From a virus: a stretch of DNA of 59,972 nucleotides. A model generated the notes under the pieces. That model worked only from the letters and a program-made list of their open reading frames with translations, was not told the DNA's origin and ran no database searches. The DNA is taken from positions 1-59,972 of IMG/VR virus record IMGVR_UViG_3300041402_000464. The stretch is one strand, 5' to 3'. This document shows positions 28,604-37,102 of the stretch, one piece after another (position 1 is the first letter of the stretch; the number at the start of each line of letters is the position of its first letter). A program made the translations under genes and the position numbers.

Positions 28604-28782
28604 CTGGAAACAGGATAATAGACGAGCATGTTGATGTTGATAAGTTAAACCTCATAACTGAAATCCTTGAAGCAGGTAAGATTCTTGACAACCAGAAAAT
28701 ATCAATGGTAAGTAGGATGGGGATAGACGGAGATGGTAACATTATTGGATTCACCAATAAATATGGAGCGATATTGCCGTGA
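28600..28782 (+). CDS. Small hypothetical protein
   Basis: The 60-residue protein is coupled by ATGA overlap. The sequence (VDKLNLITEILEAGKILDNQKISMVSRMGID) resembles the capsid segment around IIDAGTILDEQNIPETSRF, so this mini-gene and its neighbours may derive from capsid-gene duplication. Function unknown. Confidence 0.58.
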   Translation: MTGNRIIDEHVDVDKLNLITEILEAGKILDNQKISMVSRMGIDGDGNIIGFTNKYGAILP

Positions 28783-28895
28783 TTAAATCAGCCAAAACCC
28801 AGATTAGAGATGTAATCAGGATGCTTGATGGCATAAAAAATAAGCTTAAGAAGATCCTTGATCTTTTGGAGAAAATAGCCCCTGAATTGGATTAA
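28779..28895 (+). CDS. 38-residue coiled-coil protein
   Basis: A GTG overlapping the previous TGA opens 38 codons forming one amphipathic helix (MLDGIKNKLKKILDLLEKIA). It could be a small assembly chaperone; no family is recognised. Confidence 0.45.
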   Translation: MIKSAKTQIRDVIRMLDGIKNKLKKILDLLEKIAPELD

Positions 28896-28975
28896 ACTTG
28901 ATTTTTCATGCCTTAAGTGGTAGTGATTAGTTTGAAAATAACTATTTACCGCCCTTAAAGGTAGGAGGTTTTGAT

Positions 28976-31072
28976 ATGGCATTAGAGGCAATTCCAACAA
29001 GTCCGGCTAGTTCAGCCGGTACTAACGGCCTTATTCGCGTTATGAATAATGAACAAATTAACGCAGCAGAAAAAGCGGCACAGCCCGTAGTTCCCCCTCA
29101 AGAAGAAAATCTTAATCACCTGGCCGGACGCCTCAATCACTATTGGCAACAAGCAAAAACAGCCAAGCAGGAAGTATCGGAGCGACTTTTAAAGTGTAAA
29201 CGTCAAATAGAGGGTGAATATGAACCAGATGTAAAGGCCGCTATCAAAGCCATGGGCGGTTCAGAAATCTTTATGATGATTACAGCACAGAAAAAGCATG
29301 ATCTTATGTCGTGGTTGCTGGATATATTGAAACCAACTGGCCCGAAAGACAGACTTTTTTCCCTCTCCCCTACCCCTATCCCAGACCTTCCCCCAGAAGT
29401 AGAACAAGAAATGTCTCGTCGCGTTATGAACGGCTTAATGCAGGAACTTACCATGCGTGTCGCCGCGACAGGTGAGCAGGTCGATGACGCTCAGATCAAT
29501 GAGCTTATGGGCGCCATGATGGATGACGCCACAGAAAAGATAAAGGTTGCCGTAAACGAGAAGGCCGCAGAAGTCGCAGAGCGCATGAGCGTGAAGATCG
29601 ACGACCAGATGGTAGAGGGTAAATGGTATAGGATTTTCAAAGATGTTATAAATGATTTTTGCAGTTTCCCTTCTGCAATTATGAAAGTTCCTGTAGTTAA
29701 AAGAAAGAAGCGTAAAGCTTATGTCCCAGATCCCGTAACGGGTAAATGGGGTATTCAAGTTAAGAAACAAGTAACGGCTGGGTTTAGCCGAGTATCACCA
29801 TGGAACTTTTTTCCCGGCCCGGATACCAATATCGATGATGAAGGGCAGATATCCGGTTATACTTGGGAGCGCCATAGATATAGCAGGAAGCAGATATCAA
29901 ACCTCATAGGCAATCCGGGCTATAAAGAAGATGCGATCAGGCGTGTTCTACAAAGATATAAAGATGGAGGCCTTAGAGAGTGGCTTTGGGCAGACTCAGA
30001 ACAAGAAAGACTTGATGGTAAGCAAAACTATCATTCATCTGAATTGATCGATGCGCTTGAATTTTACGGGCCTGTGCGCGGACAACTCTTGCTCGATTGG
30101 GGTATGGGTGCAGATAAGGTGCCTGATGCCGATATGGATTATGAGATAACCGCTATAATGATTGGCGGTGAGATTATCAAGGCCATTGTTGAGCCTGATA
30201 AACTGGATAGGAAACCATACCTCATATCTTCATTTGAGAAAGTACCTGGCTCCATATGGGGCAAGTCTCTCCCTGAAAGAATCGAAGATACTCAATCTAT
30301 GTGTAACGTATCGGCAAGATCGCTTCATAACAACGTAGCCATTGCGTCTGGCCCCACAATTGAGATAAACGCAAATAGGGCTGAACTAGACGCTATTTCT
30401 CCATGGATGATAATAAGGGCAACCGAAGACCAGATGAACTCCGGCAAAGCTGTCAACTTCTATCAAACAAGCATGCATGCAAGTGAACTTATGCAGGTTT
30501 ACATACACTATAAGAAAGAGGCCGACAATCAATCAGGAGTGCCGGCTTTTGCTCACGGGGATACTGCGGTGGGTGGTGCAGGGAATACGTCGTCAGGCCT
30601 ATCCATGATGATGTCAGCGGCAGGTAGAGGCATCAAGGCCAGTGTATCCAATATTGATATTGATATCATCGTTGAGGGTACTGAAAGAATGTATGATTTC
30701 AATATGCTCTATGATGAAGATGAGACCATAAAAGGTGATGCCAGGGTTAAGGCCGGCGGCAGCGCCTCTATGATTGCAAAAGAGCAGTTATCCGTAAGAC
30801 AAAAAGAGTTTATGGATTCTTTGGGCGGCAATGAGATGGCTATGCAGCTTGTGGGGCTTGAGGGGCTAGCGTACCAGATAGAGGAAGGGGCCAAGGCGGT
30901 AGAGCTTGACCCGGAGAAGCTACTACAGGGCATCCTTTCGGCAGGAGGTGGTGGCATGCCTATGGGTGGTGTGGCTCCCGGTCAGATGCCGGGCGGTGCA
31001 AATCTATTACCAGACGGATCACCCGCTGGGGGTGAAGCCGCAAAAACAGTATCAAATGAAGGGGGTAGTTAA
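28976..31072 (+). CDS. Portal protein
   Basis: The 698-residue protein follows the large terminase and precedes scaffold and capsid. It has the helical N-terminal wing (AKQEVSERLLKCKRQIEGEYEP), a long stem region and AGFSRVSPWNFFPGPDTNIDDEGQISGYTWERHRYSRKQI-type segments typical of podovirus portals, with a Gly/Met-rich C-terminus (AGGGGMPMGGVAPGQMPGGA). It forms the dodecameric ring for DNA entry. AGGAGG precedes the ATG. Confidence 0.86.
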   Translation: MALEAIPTSPASSAGTNGLIRVMNNEQINAAEKAAQPVVPPQEENLNHLAGRLNHYWQQAKTAKQEVSERLLKCKRQIEGEYEPDVKAAIKAMGGSEIFMMITAQKKHDLMSWLLDILKPTGPKDRLFSLSPTPIPDLPPEVEQEMSRRVMNGLMQELTMRVAATGEQVDDAQINELMGAMMDDATEKIKVAVNEKAAEVAERMSVKIDDQMVEGKWYRIFKDVINDFCSFPSAIMKVPVVKRKKRKAYVPDPVTGKWGIQVKKQVTAGFSRVSPWNFFPGPDTNIDDEGQISGYTWERHRYSRKQISNLIGNPGYKEDAIRRVLQRYKDGGLREWLWADSEQERLDGKQNYHSSELIDALEFYGPVRGQLLLDWGMGADKVPDADMDYEITAIMIGGEIIKAIVEPDKLDRKPYLISSFEKVPGSIWGKSLPERIEDTQSMCNVSARSLHNNVAIASGPTIEINANRAELDAISPWMIIRATEDQMNSGKAVNFYQTSMHASELMQVYIHYKKEADNQSGVPAFAHGDTAVGGAGNTSSGLSMMMSAAGRGIKASVSNIDIDIIVEGTERMYDFNMLYDEDETIKGDARVKAGGSASMIAKEQLSVRQKEFMDSLGGNEMAMQLVGLEGLAYQIEEGAKAVELDPEKLLQGILSAGGGGMPMGGVAPGQMPGGANLLPDGSPAGGEAAKTVSNEGGS

Positions 31073-31073
31073 G

Positions 31074-31307
31074 ATGGCAAATGGTTTTATGTTCTTTGTG
31101 GACGGGAAAAAAGGTGGGGACTCAATAGAGTTCTTAATGAAAAAGGGTTATGCCAAAGGTTTTGCTCAGGACTTGCTTGAGGCAATAGACAAGATGGCTA
31201 AAAGCGATGAGGATATCGTTTTCACTTTCCACGGGAGGCCATTGGCAAAGAGCCAAGTCCTTCTCGAAGAGATCAAAGAGAACTCAAGGAGGATTATTAC
31301 CCATTGA
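31074..31307 (+). CDS. Small protein after portal
   Basis: The 77-residue frame starts one base after the portal stop. It is mixed alpha/beta with KKGYAKGFAQDLLEAIDKM. Unknown head-associated role. The following gene overlaps its stop. Confidence 0.62.
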   Translation: MANGFMFFVDGKKGGDSIEFLMKKGYAKGFAQDLLEAIDKMAKSDEDIVFTFHGRPLAKSQVLLEEIKENSRRIITH

Positions 31308-31564
31308 TGCTACCTAAAGGAAAAGACGAGGTTCGGAAGGGATTACTTCAATCCATAGTTGCGCTTAACAATAACCCCGACTTTGAAGCCGTGATGGAGT
31401 ATCTTGACGAAGCAGGCCACTATTGTGCTGCTCAGGCATGTGTTCAGCAAGACGATAGCCTTGCAAAGAAATGTGCCGGTGGGTTTATCACTCTCCATGA
31501 GTTTAAAAAGCTTGTTGAGGGTGCTGATGAAGAGCTTGAAAGGCTCAAAGGTAGAAAGAAGTAA
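31307..31564 (+). CDS. Small helical protein
   Basis: ATG 31307 overlaps the preceding TGA by one base and has AAGGAGG about 15 bases ahead; a TTG at 31304 is the alternative start. The product, 85 residues, is helical with several Cys (HYCAAQACVQQDDSLAKKCAGG). No family is recognised. Confidence 0.62.
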   Translation: MLPKGKDEVRKGLLQSIVALNNNPDFEAVMEYLDEAGHYCAAQACVQQDDSLAKKCAGGFITLHEFKKLVEGADEELERLKGRKK

Positions 31565-31654
31565 CTTTATTATTGACTTTTAAGCCTATAGGTGCTTTAA
31601 ATAGGCTTTAAGTAACAAAACAGAATTGTCGCACCCTTGGTAACACGCTAGGGC

Positions 31655-31696
31655 AAAGACCACGTTGATGAGGAAATCATTGCGTGGTCTTTTTTT
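31655..31696 (+). terminator. Rho-independent terminator before the scaffold gene
   Basis: A 10-bp stem (AAAGACCACG 31655-31664 with CGTGGTCTTT 31683-31692), with an inner TGAT/ATCA extension, is followed by seven T. It separates portal-side from capsid-side transcripts. Confidence 0.88.
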
Positions 31697-31753
31697 GTTT
31701 AAAGGGCAACCGGAATACCTCTTAGAGACTCCGGGAACCTGAAAATGTAACAA

Positions 31754-31845
31754 GTCGAAGACCGTATAAGGCGGCTCGACACAACAGAACAACCGAAGAC
31801 CGCATAAGACGGCTCGGTAAAGCCAAGACCGTGAAGTCGGCTGGC
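31754..31845 (+). ncRNA. Three tandem covarying hairpins in the scaffold gene leader
   Basis: Hairpins at 31754-31780, 31792-31818 and 31822-31845 share the core A-G-A-CCG / CGG-CT with unpaired A residues and a 6-7 nt loop. Their outer stems differ but stay complementary: GTCGA/TCGAC, ACCGA/TCGGT, GCCA/TGGC. The last ends 14 bases before the scaffold ATG. The gap 31565-31859 contains no gene, only this structure, a terminator and a CCGGA/TCCGG hairpin at 31710-31734. Confidence 0.72.
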
Positions 31846-31859
31846 ATGGAGGAAGTAAG

Positions 31860-32810
31860 ATGATACCAAAGAGCGTTCAAGATCAGGCAAAAAGAGCAGA
31901 TGATTTACTTAAGGCACAGGCTGGTGGAGGCAAAGAAGAAGGAACACCAACAAAGGTTGAAGTTGAACCTGCGAAGGCTCCTGTAGTTGAACCTGCCAAA
32001 GTAGAACCAGTTGCCGCAGTATCGCAACCTGTTATTCCTGTGAAGGGCTCAGAAGATTTCGAGCAGAAGTACAGAGTTATACAGGGCAAGTATAATGCAG
32101 AAATTCCTGCACTACAAACCCAGGTTGAGACTCTTACTGACCAAGTTAAGAAGTTCATGGAGAACAAGCAAGCTGAACCTGCTAAGACGCCTGAAAACTT
32201 CAACGAGGCTGTTAAAGCCATGGAGGATCAATACGGGCCAGAGTTTACCGAAATGGTGAACAATGCGGCAGGGGCAAGGGCGGCAGAGATAGCCAATGGG
32301 ATTGTCGATGAAAGGCTTAAGGACATCAATCATAGGGTTGATACCGTTGCGGAAACGCAGGTCCAGACAGCTTCGGAAAAGTTCTATGGAAATCTCAATA
32401 CTGGTTTATCCAATTGGAAGACGATTAACTCAGACCCTACTTTCTTGGCGTGGCTTAGTAAGCCGATTGATGCCGAGCTTGGAGGTGAAACCTATATGGA
32501 TAAGTTGAAAGCGGCCTACAACTCTCTGAATGATGCAATGGTGCTTACAATCTTCAACAGGCATCTCAAACTTAATCCTCAAGCAGCACAGGATAATACC
32601 TCTAAACTGGAAGAGTTGATTGTTCCTGAAAATCAAGGTGGTGGGGAAGACCTCACTAATCTTAACAAGGAAAAGAAAACTTACACTCAGGCAGAGGTAA
32701 GCCAGTTTTACACAGACAGTGCAGCTGGCAAATACAAAGACAGGCCCGAAGAGAAGGCGCAAATGGAAGCGGATATATTCGCAGCGCAGTCAGAGGGCAG
32801 AATCACATAA
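31860..32810 (+). CDS. Scaffolding protein
   Basis: The 316-residue protein has a Pro/Ala/Val/Glu-rich N-terminal linker (VEPAKAPVVEPAKVEPVAA), a coiled coil (YNAEIPALQTQVETLTDQVKKF) and an otherwise helical body, directly upstream of the major capsid gene, as expected for a phage scaffold. It would guide prohead assembly and be removed. Its leader carries three tandem hairpins, suggesting translational control. Confidence 0.78.
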   Translation: MIPKSVQDQAKRADDLLKAQAGGGKEEGTPTKVEVEPAKAPVVEPAKVEPVAAVSQPVIPVKGSEDFEQKYRVIQGKYNAEIPALQTQVETLTDQVKKFMENKQAEPAKTPENFNEAVKAMEDQYGPEFTEMVNNAAGARAAEIANGIVDERLKDINHRVDTVAETQVQTASEKFYGNLNTGLSNWKTINSDPTFLAWLSKPIDAELGGETYMDKLKAAYNSLNDAMVLTIFNRHLKLNPQAAQDNTSKLEELIVPENQGGGEDLTNLNKEKKTYTQAEVSQFYTDSAAGKYKDRPEEKAQMEADIFAAQSEGRIT

Positions 32811-32812
32811 TC

Positions 32813-32836
32813 AAGCGCAACCATTGGGCTGCGCTT
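32813..32836 (+). promoter_or_regulatory. Hairpin between scaffold and capsid genes
   Basis: AAGCGCA (32813-32819) pairs with TGCGCTT (32830-32836), with an inner ACC/GGG. It has no T-tract, so it is more likely an mRNA-processing or stabilising element upstream of the capsid gene than a terminator. Confidence 0.5.
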
Positions 32837-32856
32837 AAATCTTAGGAGGTTTTAAA

Positions 32857-33789
32857 ATGTCACTAGATAGAGCGGCGGGGCATCCCAATTATTCATCTGA
32901 TGGAACCAATAAGTTTATCCCGGAGATATGGTCCGGCAAGCTTATTGAGAAATTTTACGCAGCCACAGTTTTCGGTGCGATAGCAAATACCGATTATGAA
33001 GGCGAGATCAAGGCGATGGGCGATAAGGTTATAATCAGAACCAGAGCCGATATTACCGTCAAGCCGTATGTGAAGGGAATGGAGCTTGAGTTCGAGAACC
33101 TTGAGTCTCCCAGCAAGGAACTTCTGATCGACAAGGCTTGGTATTTTGCCTTTGCGCTGGATGACGTCGATATGCACCAATCAGACCTTGCCCTTATGAA
33201 TGAGTGGTCTGATGATGCTTCGGAGCAAATGAAGCAGAAGGTAGACCAGGATATTCTTGGCAGTATCTACGCTGATGCCAATGCGTACAACAAGGGAGCT
33301 ACAGCCGGTAAGATTTCAGGCAGTTTTAATATGGGGGAAACCACTGCTCCTGTTGCCATTACCAAGGGAAATATCCTTGATTCTATCATAGATGCCGGTA
33401 CGATTCTCGACGAGCAGAATATCCCTGAGACTAGCAGGTTTCTTGTTATTCCTGCATGGATGGCTGGTCTGATCAAAAAATCTGATCTGAAAGATGCGAG
33501 TCTTTCCGGTGATGGTACTTCCATTATGAGGAACGGAAGGCTTGGTATCATCGACAGGTTTACTCTGTATACATCTAATAATCTTAGCCCTGTATTAGAT
33601 AGCGGTTTTAACTGCTACAACACCCTGTTCGGCCACATCTCTGCTCTGACGTTTGCATCTCAGATCAATAAGGTCAAAAAGGTGGAGCCATCAAAAAGTT
33701 TCACCGAAGGTGTGAAAGGCTTGCAGGTTTATGGATATGAAGTCCTCAAGGATGAATCTCTTGGTGTTCTTTATGCCCGTAAAGGCTAA
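32857..33789 (+). CDS. Major capsid protein (HK97 fold expected)
   Basis: The 310-residue protein lies after scaffold with a strong ribosome site (TAGGAGG). The N-terminus NKFIPEIWSGKLIEKFYAATVFGAIANTD-type sequence and the middle DKVIIRTRADITV...IDKAWYFAFALDDVDMHQSD are typical of podovirus-type major capsid proteins. The long helix (KQKVDQDILGSIYADANAY) and the late FASQINKVKKVEPSKSF also fit. Confidence 0.87.
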   Translation: MSLDRAAGHPNYSSDGTNKFIPEIWSGKLIEKFYAATVFGAIANTDYEGEIKAMGDKVIIRTRADITVKPYVKGMELEFENLESPSKELLIDKAWYFAFALDDVDMHQSDLALMNEWSDDASEQMKQKVDQDILGSIYADANAYNKGATAGKISGSFNMGETTAPVAITKGNILDSIIDAGTILDEQNIPETSRFLVIPAWMAGLIKKSDLKDASLSGDGTSIMRNGRLGIIDRFTLYTSNNLSPVLDSGFNCYNTLFGHISALTFASQINKVKKVEPSKSFTEGVKGLQVYGYEVLKDESLGVLYARKG

Positions 33790-33809
33790 ATCTTAATTAA
33801 TCCATGGTG

Positions 33810-33828
33810 AGGGGCTCAGGCCCCTTTG
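33810..33828 (+). terminator. Stem-loop after the capsid gene (weak terminator)
   Basis: AGGGGC (33810-33815) pairs with GCCCCT (33820-33825) around a TCAG loop, followed by only a short T run. It probably attenuates, leaving some read-through to the next genes. Confidence 0.55.
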
Positions 33829-33866
33829 CCATACCTTTTAACTTAATCCTTTTGGGAGGATAAAAA

Positions 33867-34304
33867 ATGTCTGAAATTACTTCAATGAAAGCTCCTGGCG
33901 CTGGTGAAAAAGGCTGGCAGGCGGTTGATAAACAGTATCTACAGGAAGTTACTCTCGACTTTTCTGATACAGGTGCATTGACTACTGATAGTGTTGTGGT
34001 ATTCAATGTCAAGGCCAAGCAGTTGCTTATGGGCATGCTCGTAGAGGTCGTAACGCCAGAGGGCGCCACAGCAACAATCGATATCGGCCTTACCGGTGGA
34101 GATGTAGACAGGTTCATCGATGGTGCAAATATCAACGGTGCGGCTGGTACGGTCCAGAAGTCTGGTGATGCCGGTACTAAAGAGGTGATCGTTGCCGAAG
34201 GTGGTTATTATTTTTCCGCTGCAGACAACATTGATCTTCTGCCGCTGAATGATCTTGACACGGCAGTTATCAAGGTCTTTGCATGGTTCCAGGACCTTAG
34301 CTAA
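33867..34304 (+). CDS. Head decoration or minor structural protein (tentative)
   Basis: The 145-residue protein directly after the capsid gene is beta-rich with Gly/Thr/Asp turns (TIDIGLTGGDVDRFIDGANINGAAG). Position suggests a decoration or head-fibre protein. GGGAGG precedes the ATG. Confidence 0.6.
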   Translation: MSEITSMKAPGAGEKGWQAVDKQYLQEVTLDFSDTGALTTDSVVVFNVKAKQLLMGMLVEVVTPEGATATIDIGLTGGDVDRFIDGANINGAAGTVQKSGDAGTKEVIVAEGGYYFSAADNIDLLPLNDLDTAVIKVFAWFQDLS

Positions 34305-34309
34305 GGAAT

Positions 34310-34330
34310 GGGGGCTTAGGCCCCTTTTTT
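34310..34330 (+). terminator. Rho-independent terminator
   Basis: GGGGC-TTAG-GCCCC (34311-34324) is followed by six T. Confidence 0.75.
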
Positions 34331-34356
34331 CTTTAAACCTTAAGGAGAGGTGTGAA

Positions 34357-35070
34357 ATGTTTAAAAAATTATCATTATTCGTGATGCTTATATGTCTCAC
34401 GTTGTTTCTAAGCAATCCTGCATATGCCGCATGGCGTAGCGAACTGGCAATTGGGACGCTTGAGCTTCAAGGGAATAGTTCAGGAACTACCCAGACACTT
34501 ATGATAGACAGGTTTGGGAAGATCCTCCTGCAGACAGGTACTACCGTTCCCGCTGACGGGACAACAGGTTTTGCCAAAGGTGGAAAGTTTATTGACACTG
34601 ACGCCGTAAATGCCATGAGGTCTATTTATGAGAACCAAGGTACTACGACCAGCAGCGCCTTTAAAGTTTCCGGTGGAGAAGAACAGGTCCTTGCGGCTAC
34701 ATATGATTTTGCTGTAGACGGTGGGACTCATAATAGTTCTTATGGTCTAGGAATTTCCTTGCCAGACAATGCCATAGTCACTAGATCTTGGTATGAGGTG
34801 CTTACCACTTTCCAAAGTTCTGGTGATATAACCGCAATGTCTTTGGATATACCTACGGATGATGCCGCAGGACTTGTTGCTTTTACTGCCATAAGTACAA
34901 CCGGGGATGTGTGGGATGCTGGATACCATGAAGCCATACAGGTTGGGACGACTGCTACTTTTGCGGAGAAAACCACCGCTGAGAGAGAAATCACTTTTTC
35001 AATCAATAGTAGCGAAAATCTTACCGCAGGGAAGGCAACCTTCTTTATTGAATATGTTGTGACTGAATAA
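34357..35070 (+). CDS. Secreted beta-rich protein (signal peptide)
   Basis: The 237-residue protein has a clear Sec signal peptide (LSLFVMLICLTLFLSNPAYA, cleavage near residue 25). The mature part is a beta-rich, Thr/Gly/Ser-rich structural-type protein (GGTHNSSYGLGISLPDNAIVTRSWYEVLTTF resembles a segment seen in phage minor structural proteins). A signal on such a protein, within the capsid operon, is unexpected. AAGGAGAGG precedes ATG 34357. Confidence 0.68.
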   Translation: MFKKLSLFVMLICLTLFLSNPAYAAWRSELAIGTLELQGNSSGTTQTLMIDRFGKILLQTGTTVPADGTTGFAKGGKFIDTDAVNAMRSIYENQGTTTSSAFKVSGGEEQVLAATYDFAVDGGTHNSSYGLGISLPDNAIVTRSWYEVLTTFQSSGDITAMSLDIPTDDAAGLVAFTAISTTGDVWDAGYHEAIQVGTTATFAEKTTAEREITFSINSSENLTAGKATFFIEYVVTE

Positions 35071-35089
35071 ATTTATTTGTTCAGTAAAA

Positions 35090-35125
35090 GAGGAGGGGCG
35101 GCGTCTACCCCGTTAGCCCCTCCTC
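35090..35125 (+). promoter_or_regulatory. GC-rich 10-bp hairpin between secreted-protein genes
   Basis: GAGGAGGGGC (35090-35099) pairs perfectly with GCCCCTCCTC (35116-35125). No T-tract follows, so it is likely a processing or pausing element, or a partial terminator. Confidence 0.55.
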
Positions 35126-35151
35126 CCACTTAATAATTGTGAGGTGACATT

Positions 35152-35532
35152 GTGAAAAAATATATAACCGGAATACTCTTAGTTCTTCTTTTTATCAGTT
35201 CTGCTTACGCCGGAACGATCATGTTACGTGGCGCTACCGCAACAGGGGAAAGTGGCAGTTTATTTGTTGACGGAGAGAAATACCATACCTTTAATTGCTC
35301 CTTCCTTACTTCGACATCTATCACGGCATTTACCGCTGTGTTACAGGGCTCAATCGACGACGAAACAACTTGGTCTGATCTTGGAACCAACGTCTTTGAT
35401 GCCACAGAACTTTCAAATAGATATAGCATGATGCATCCGGTCAGCAGGGCGGTAGATCATGTCCGGATAAACATAACGGCGCTCACAGGCACAGACCTTG
35501 ATGCTGACTGTTATTACAGGTCAGGGAGGTAA
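35152..35532 (+). CDS. Secreted small protein (signal peptide)
   Basis: A GTG start behind GAGGTGA gives 126 residues. Signal peptide ITGILLVLLFISSAYAG, then a beta-rich domain (FTAVLQGSIDDETTWSDLGT...HVRINITALTGTDLDADCYY) resembling small sandwich domains that detect variation in structural proteins. Second of three consecutive secreted products. Confidence 0.65.
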   Translation: MKKYITGILLVLLFISSAYAGTIMLRGATATGESGSLFVDGEKYHTFNCSFLTSTSITAFTAVLQGSIDDETTWSDLGTNVFDATELSNRYSMMHPVSRAVDHVRINITALTGTDLDADCYYRSGR

Positions 35533-35535
35533 GCC

Positions 35536-36495
35536 ATGAAAAGATTATTTCTAACAAGTCTGTTCCTGCTTTTTACCTGCCTCTATGCCTATGGTGATAC
35601 AGAGGTTGTAGGCCTACCCGGTGGTGGCGGTATTTCCGATGGTGATGATGTTACCTTTGGCTTTGGTGTTTTCAGTACAATCCTTGATGATGCTACAGGA
35701 GATGAAGCTGCCTTAACCGTAAAATATGAAACCAATAAGGCTACATCCGGTATTGATTACGGGATTTTTCTTGACTACACGGACACTAATAGCCCTGGAA
35801 CCAGTTATGCTTTTATGTTTAAAAAAAACGGGGTTGTTACGTTTTCGGTACAATCTAATGGTTTTATGGCTGCTTTAGGCGGTATTACTGCTCCTAAGGT
35901 GGAGCATCCGTCAAACAATGCTCCCCTCCTCTTAAGGTCTAGGCCAACTTTTTCCACAGCAGGAACAGGGGTACGGCTTCAATATGGGTCTACTTCGTCG
36001 GCCTCTACAGGACAATTCAATGCAGTTGCTATAGAGCAGATTTATAATCAATCAGGGAATGCAGGTTATACTGATTTATTCCTCAATCATTCCACTATAG
36101 CCGAAGGTTCGGGGGATAAATATTTCATACAGGCCGCAGAGAATAACGATGTAAGGTTTTCGGTTGATAATCACGGGAGTTCTGATACTGGAGGAGCGGT
36201 TGCCTTCTCAGGAATATCAACCGCAACGGTAGATTATACAATAGGTAATTTTAAAGACGACCCCACATGGTTCATAGAATGTGATGCAACCTTAGGAAAC
36301 ATATCAACTACTCTTCCCCTTGTAGCAGATAAGAAAGGAAGACTGTTGGAAGTCAAATTAATGTCTGCGGCCAATGGTTGTTACTTAGATGGTAATGGAG
36401 CAGAGACTATAGACGGAATAACAGGGCAGGCTATTACAACTCAATATAATATAATAAGCTTAATTGCAGGGGCAACCGAATGGTTGATACGGTAA
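35536..36495 (+). CDS. Secreted fibre-like protein (signal peptide)
   Basis: The 319-residue protein starts three bases after the previous stop. The signal peptide LTSLFLLFTCLYAYGD precedes a Gly-rich start (GLPGGGGISDGDDVTFG) and a long repetitive beta region (NKATSGIDYGIFLDYTDTNSPGTSYAFMF, RFSVDNHGSSDTGGAVAF) as in phage tail fibres. Its end (DKKGRLLEVKLMSAANGCYLDGNGAETIDG) matches the C-terminal domain of many fibre proteins. It has fibre content with an export signal. It may be host-surface displayed or misprocessed. Confidence 0.66.
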   Translation: MKRLFLTSLFLLFTCLYAYGDTEVVGLPGGGGISDGDDVTFGFGVFSTILDDATGDEAALTVKYETNKATSGIDYGIFLDYTDTNSPGTSYAFMFKKNGVVTFSVQSNGFMAALGGITAPKVEHPSNNAPLLLRSRPTFSTAGTGVRLQYGSTSSASTGQFNAVAIEQIYNQSGNAGYTDLFLNHSTIAEGSGDKYFIQAAENNDVRFSVDNHGSSDTGGAVAFSGISTATVDYTIGNFKDDPTWFIECDATLGNISTTLPLVADKKGRLLEVKLMSAANGCYLDGNGAETIDGITGQAITTQYNIISLIAGATEWLIR

Positions 36496-36499
36496 TATT

Positions 36500-37066
36500 A
36501 TGAGTTTAGCAAGAGCAGCAGGATTCAATGATTATCTGGGATCAGGACTAGCCTTACCTAAAGGGGGAGCGAATCAACCATCACTATTGGAGTTTAGGAA
36601 TGGGCTTTATTTAACAGCTTTCACGGGGGTAGGCGGGTCAATAGAAGAAAGTTGGACAAGTTTTCATATCTTGCATGATTATACTCCTGGGAAAAAAGCA
36701 TTCCCCCACGTTCATTGGAGCCACAACAATGCGTCACCTTCCGGGGATGTAGTTTGGAAAATAGATTATTCTGTATCTAAAGGGCATAGCGGCGGGGTAT
36801 TCCCAGCACCTACTACAATCAGTCTGCAACAAACCGCAGAAGCTCAATATACTCATCATATCATAGAAACTTCCGATGGTAACGCCATACCAGCAACAGA
36901 ACTTGAGCCTGATACAGTAGTGATAATAAGGATATATAGGGATCCCACAGATGGAAATGATGATTTTGAAGATAATGCTTTTCTTCTGAATGTTGATTTG
37001 CATTATGAGAGTGATGGTATGCTAACAAATGAAAAAGTTAGACCATTTACAAAGCGGAGATTTTAA
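36500..37066 (+). CDS. Structural protein, fibre-module type
   Basis: The 188-residue protein has SFHILHDYTPGKKAFPHVHWSHNN and IDYSVSKGHSGG, hallmark segments of a conserved phage structural domain usually found in head or tail fibre proteins. The N-terminus MSLARAAGF resembles that of the capsid protein (MSLDRAAGH). No ribosome site beyond purines. Confidence 0.66.
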   Translation: MSLARAAGFNDYLGSGLALPKGGANQPSLLEFRNGLYLTAFTGVGGSIEESWTSFHILHDYTPGKKAFPHVHWSHNNASPSGDVVWKIDYSVSKGHSGGVFPAPTTISLQQTAEAQYTHHIIETSDGNAIPATELEPDTVVIIRIYRDPTDGNDDFEDNAFLLNVDLHYESDGMLTNEKVRPFTKRRF

Positions 37067-37102
37067 GGTGCCTAGAAACGGAAGAAGTTAGAGGGGCTAC
37101 AG

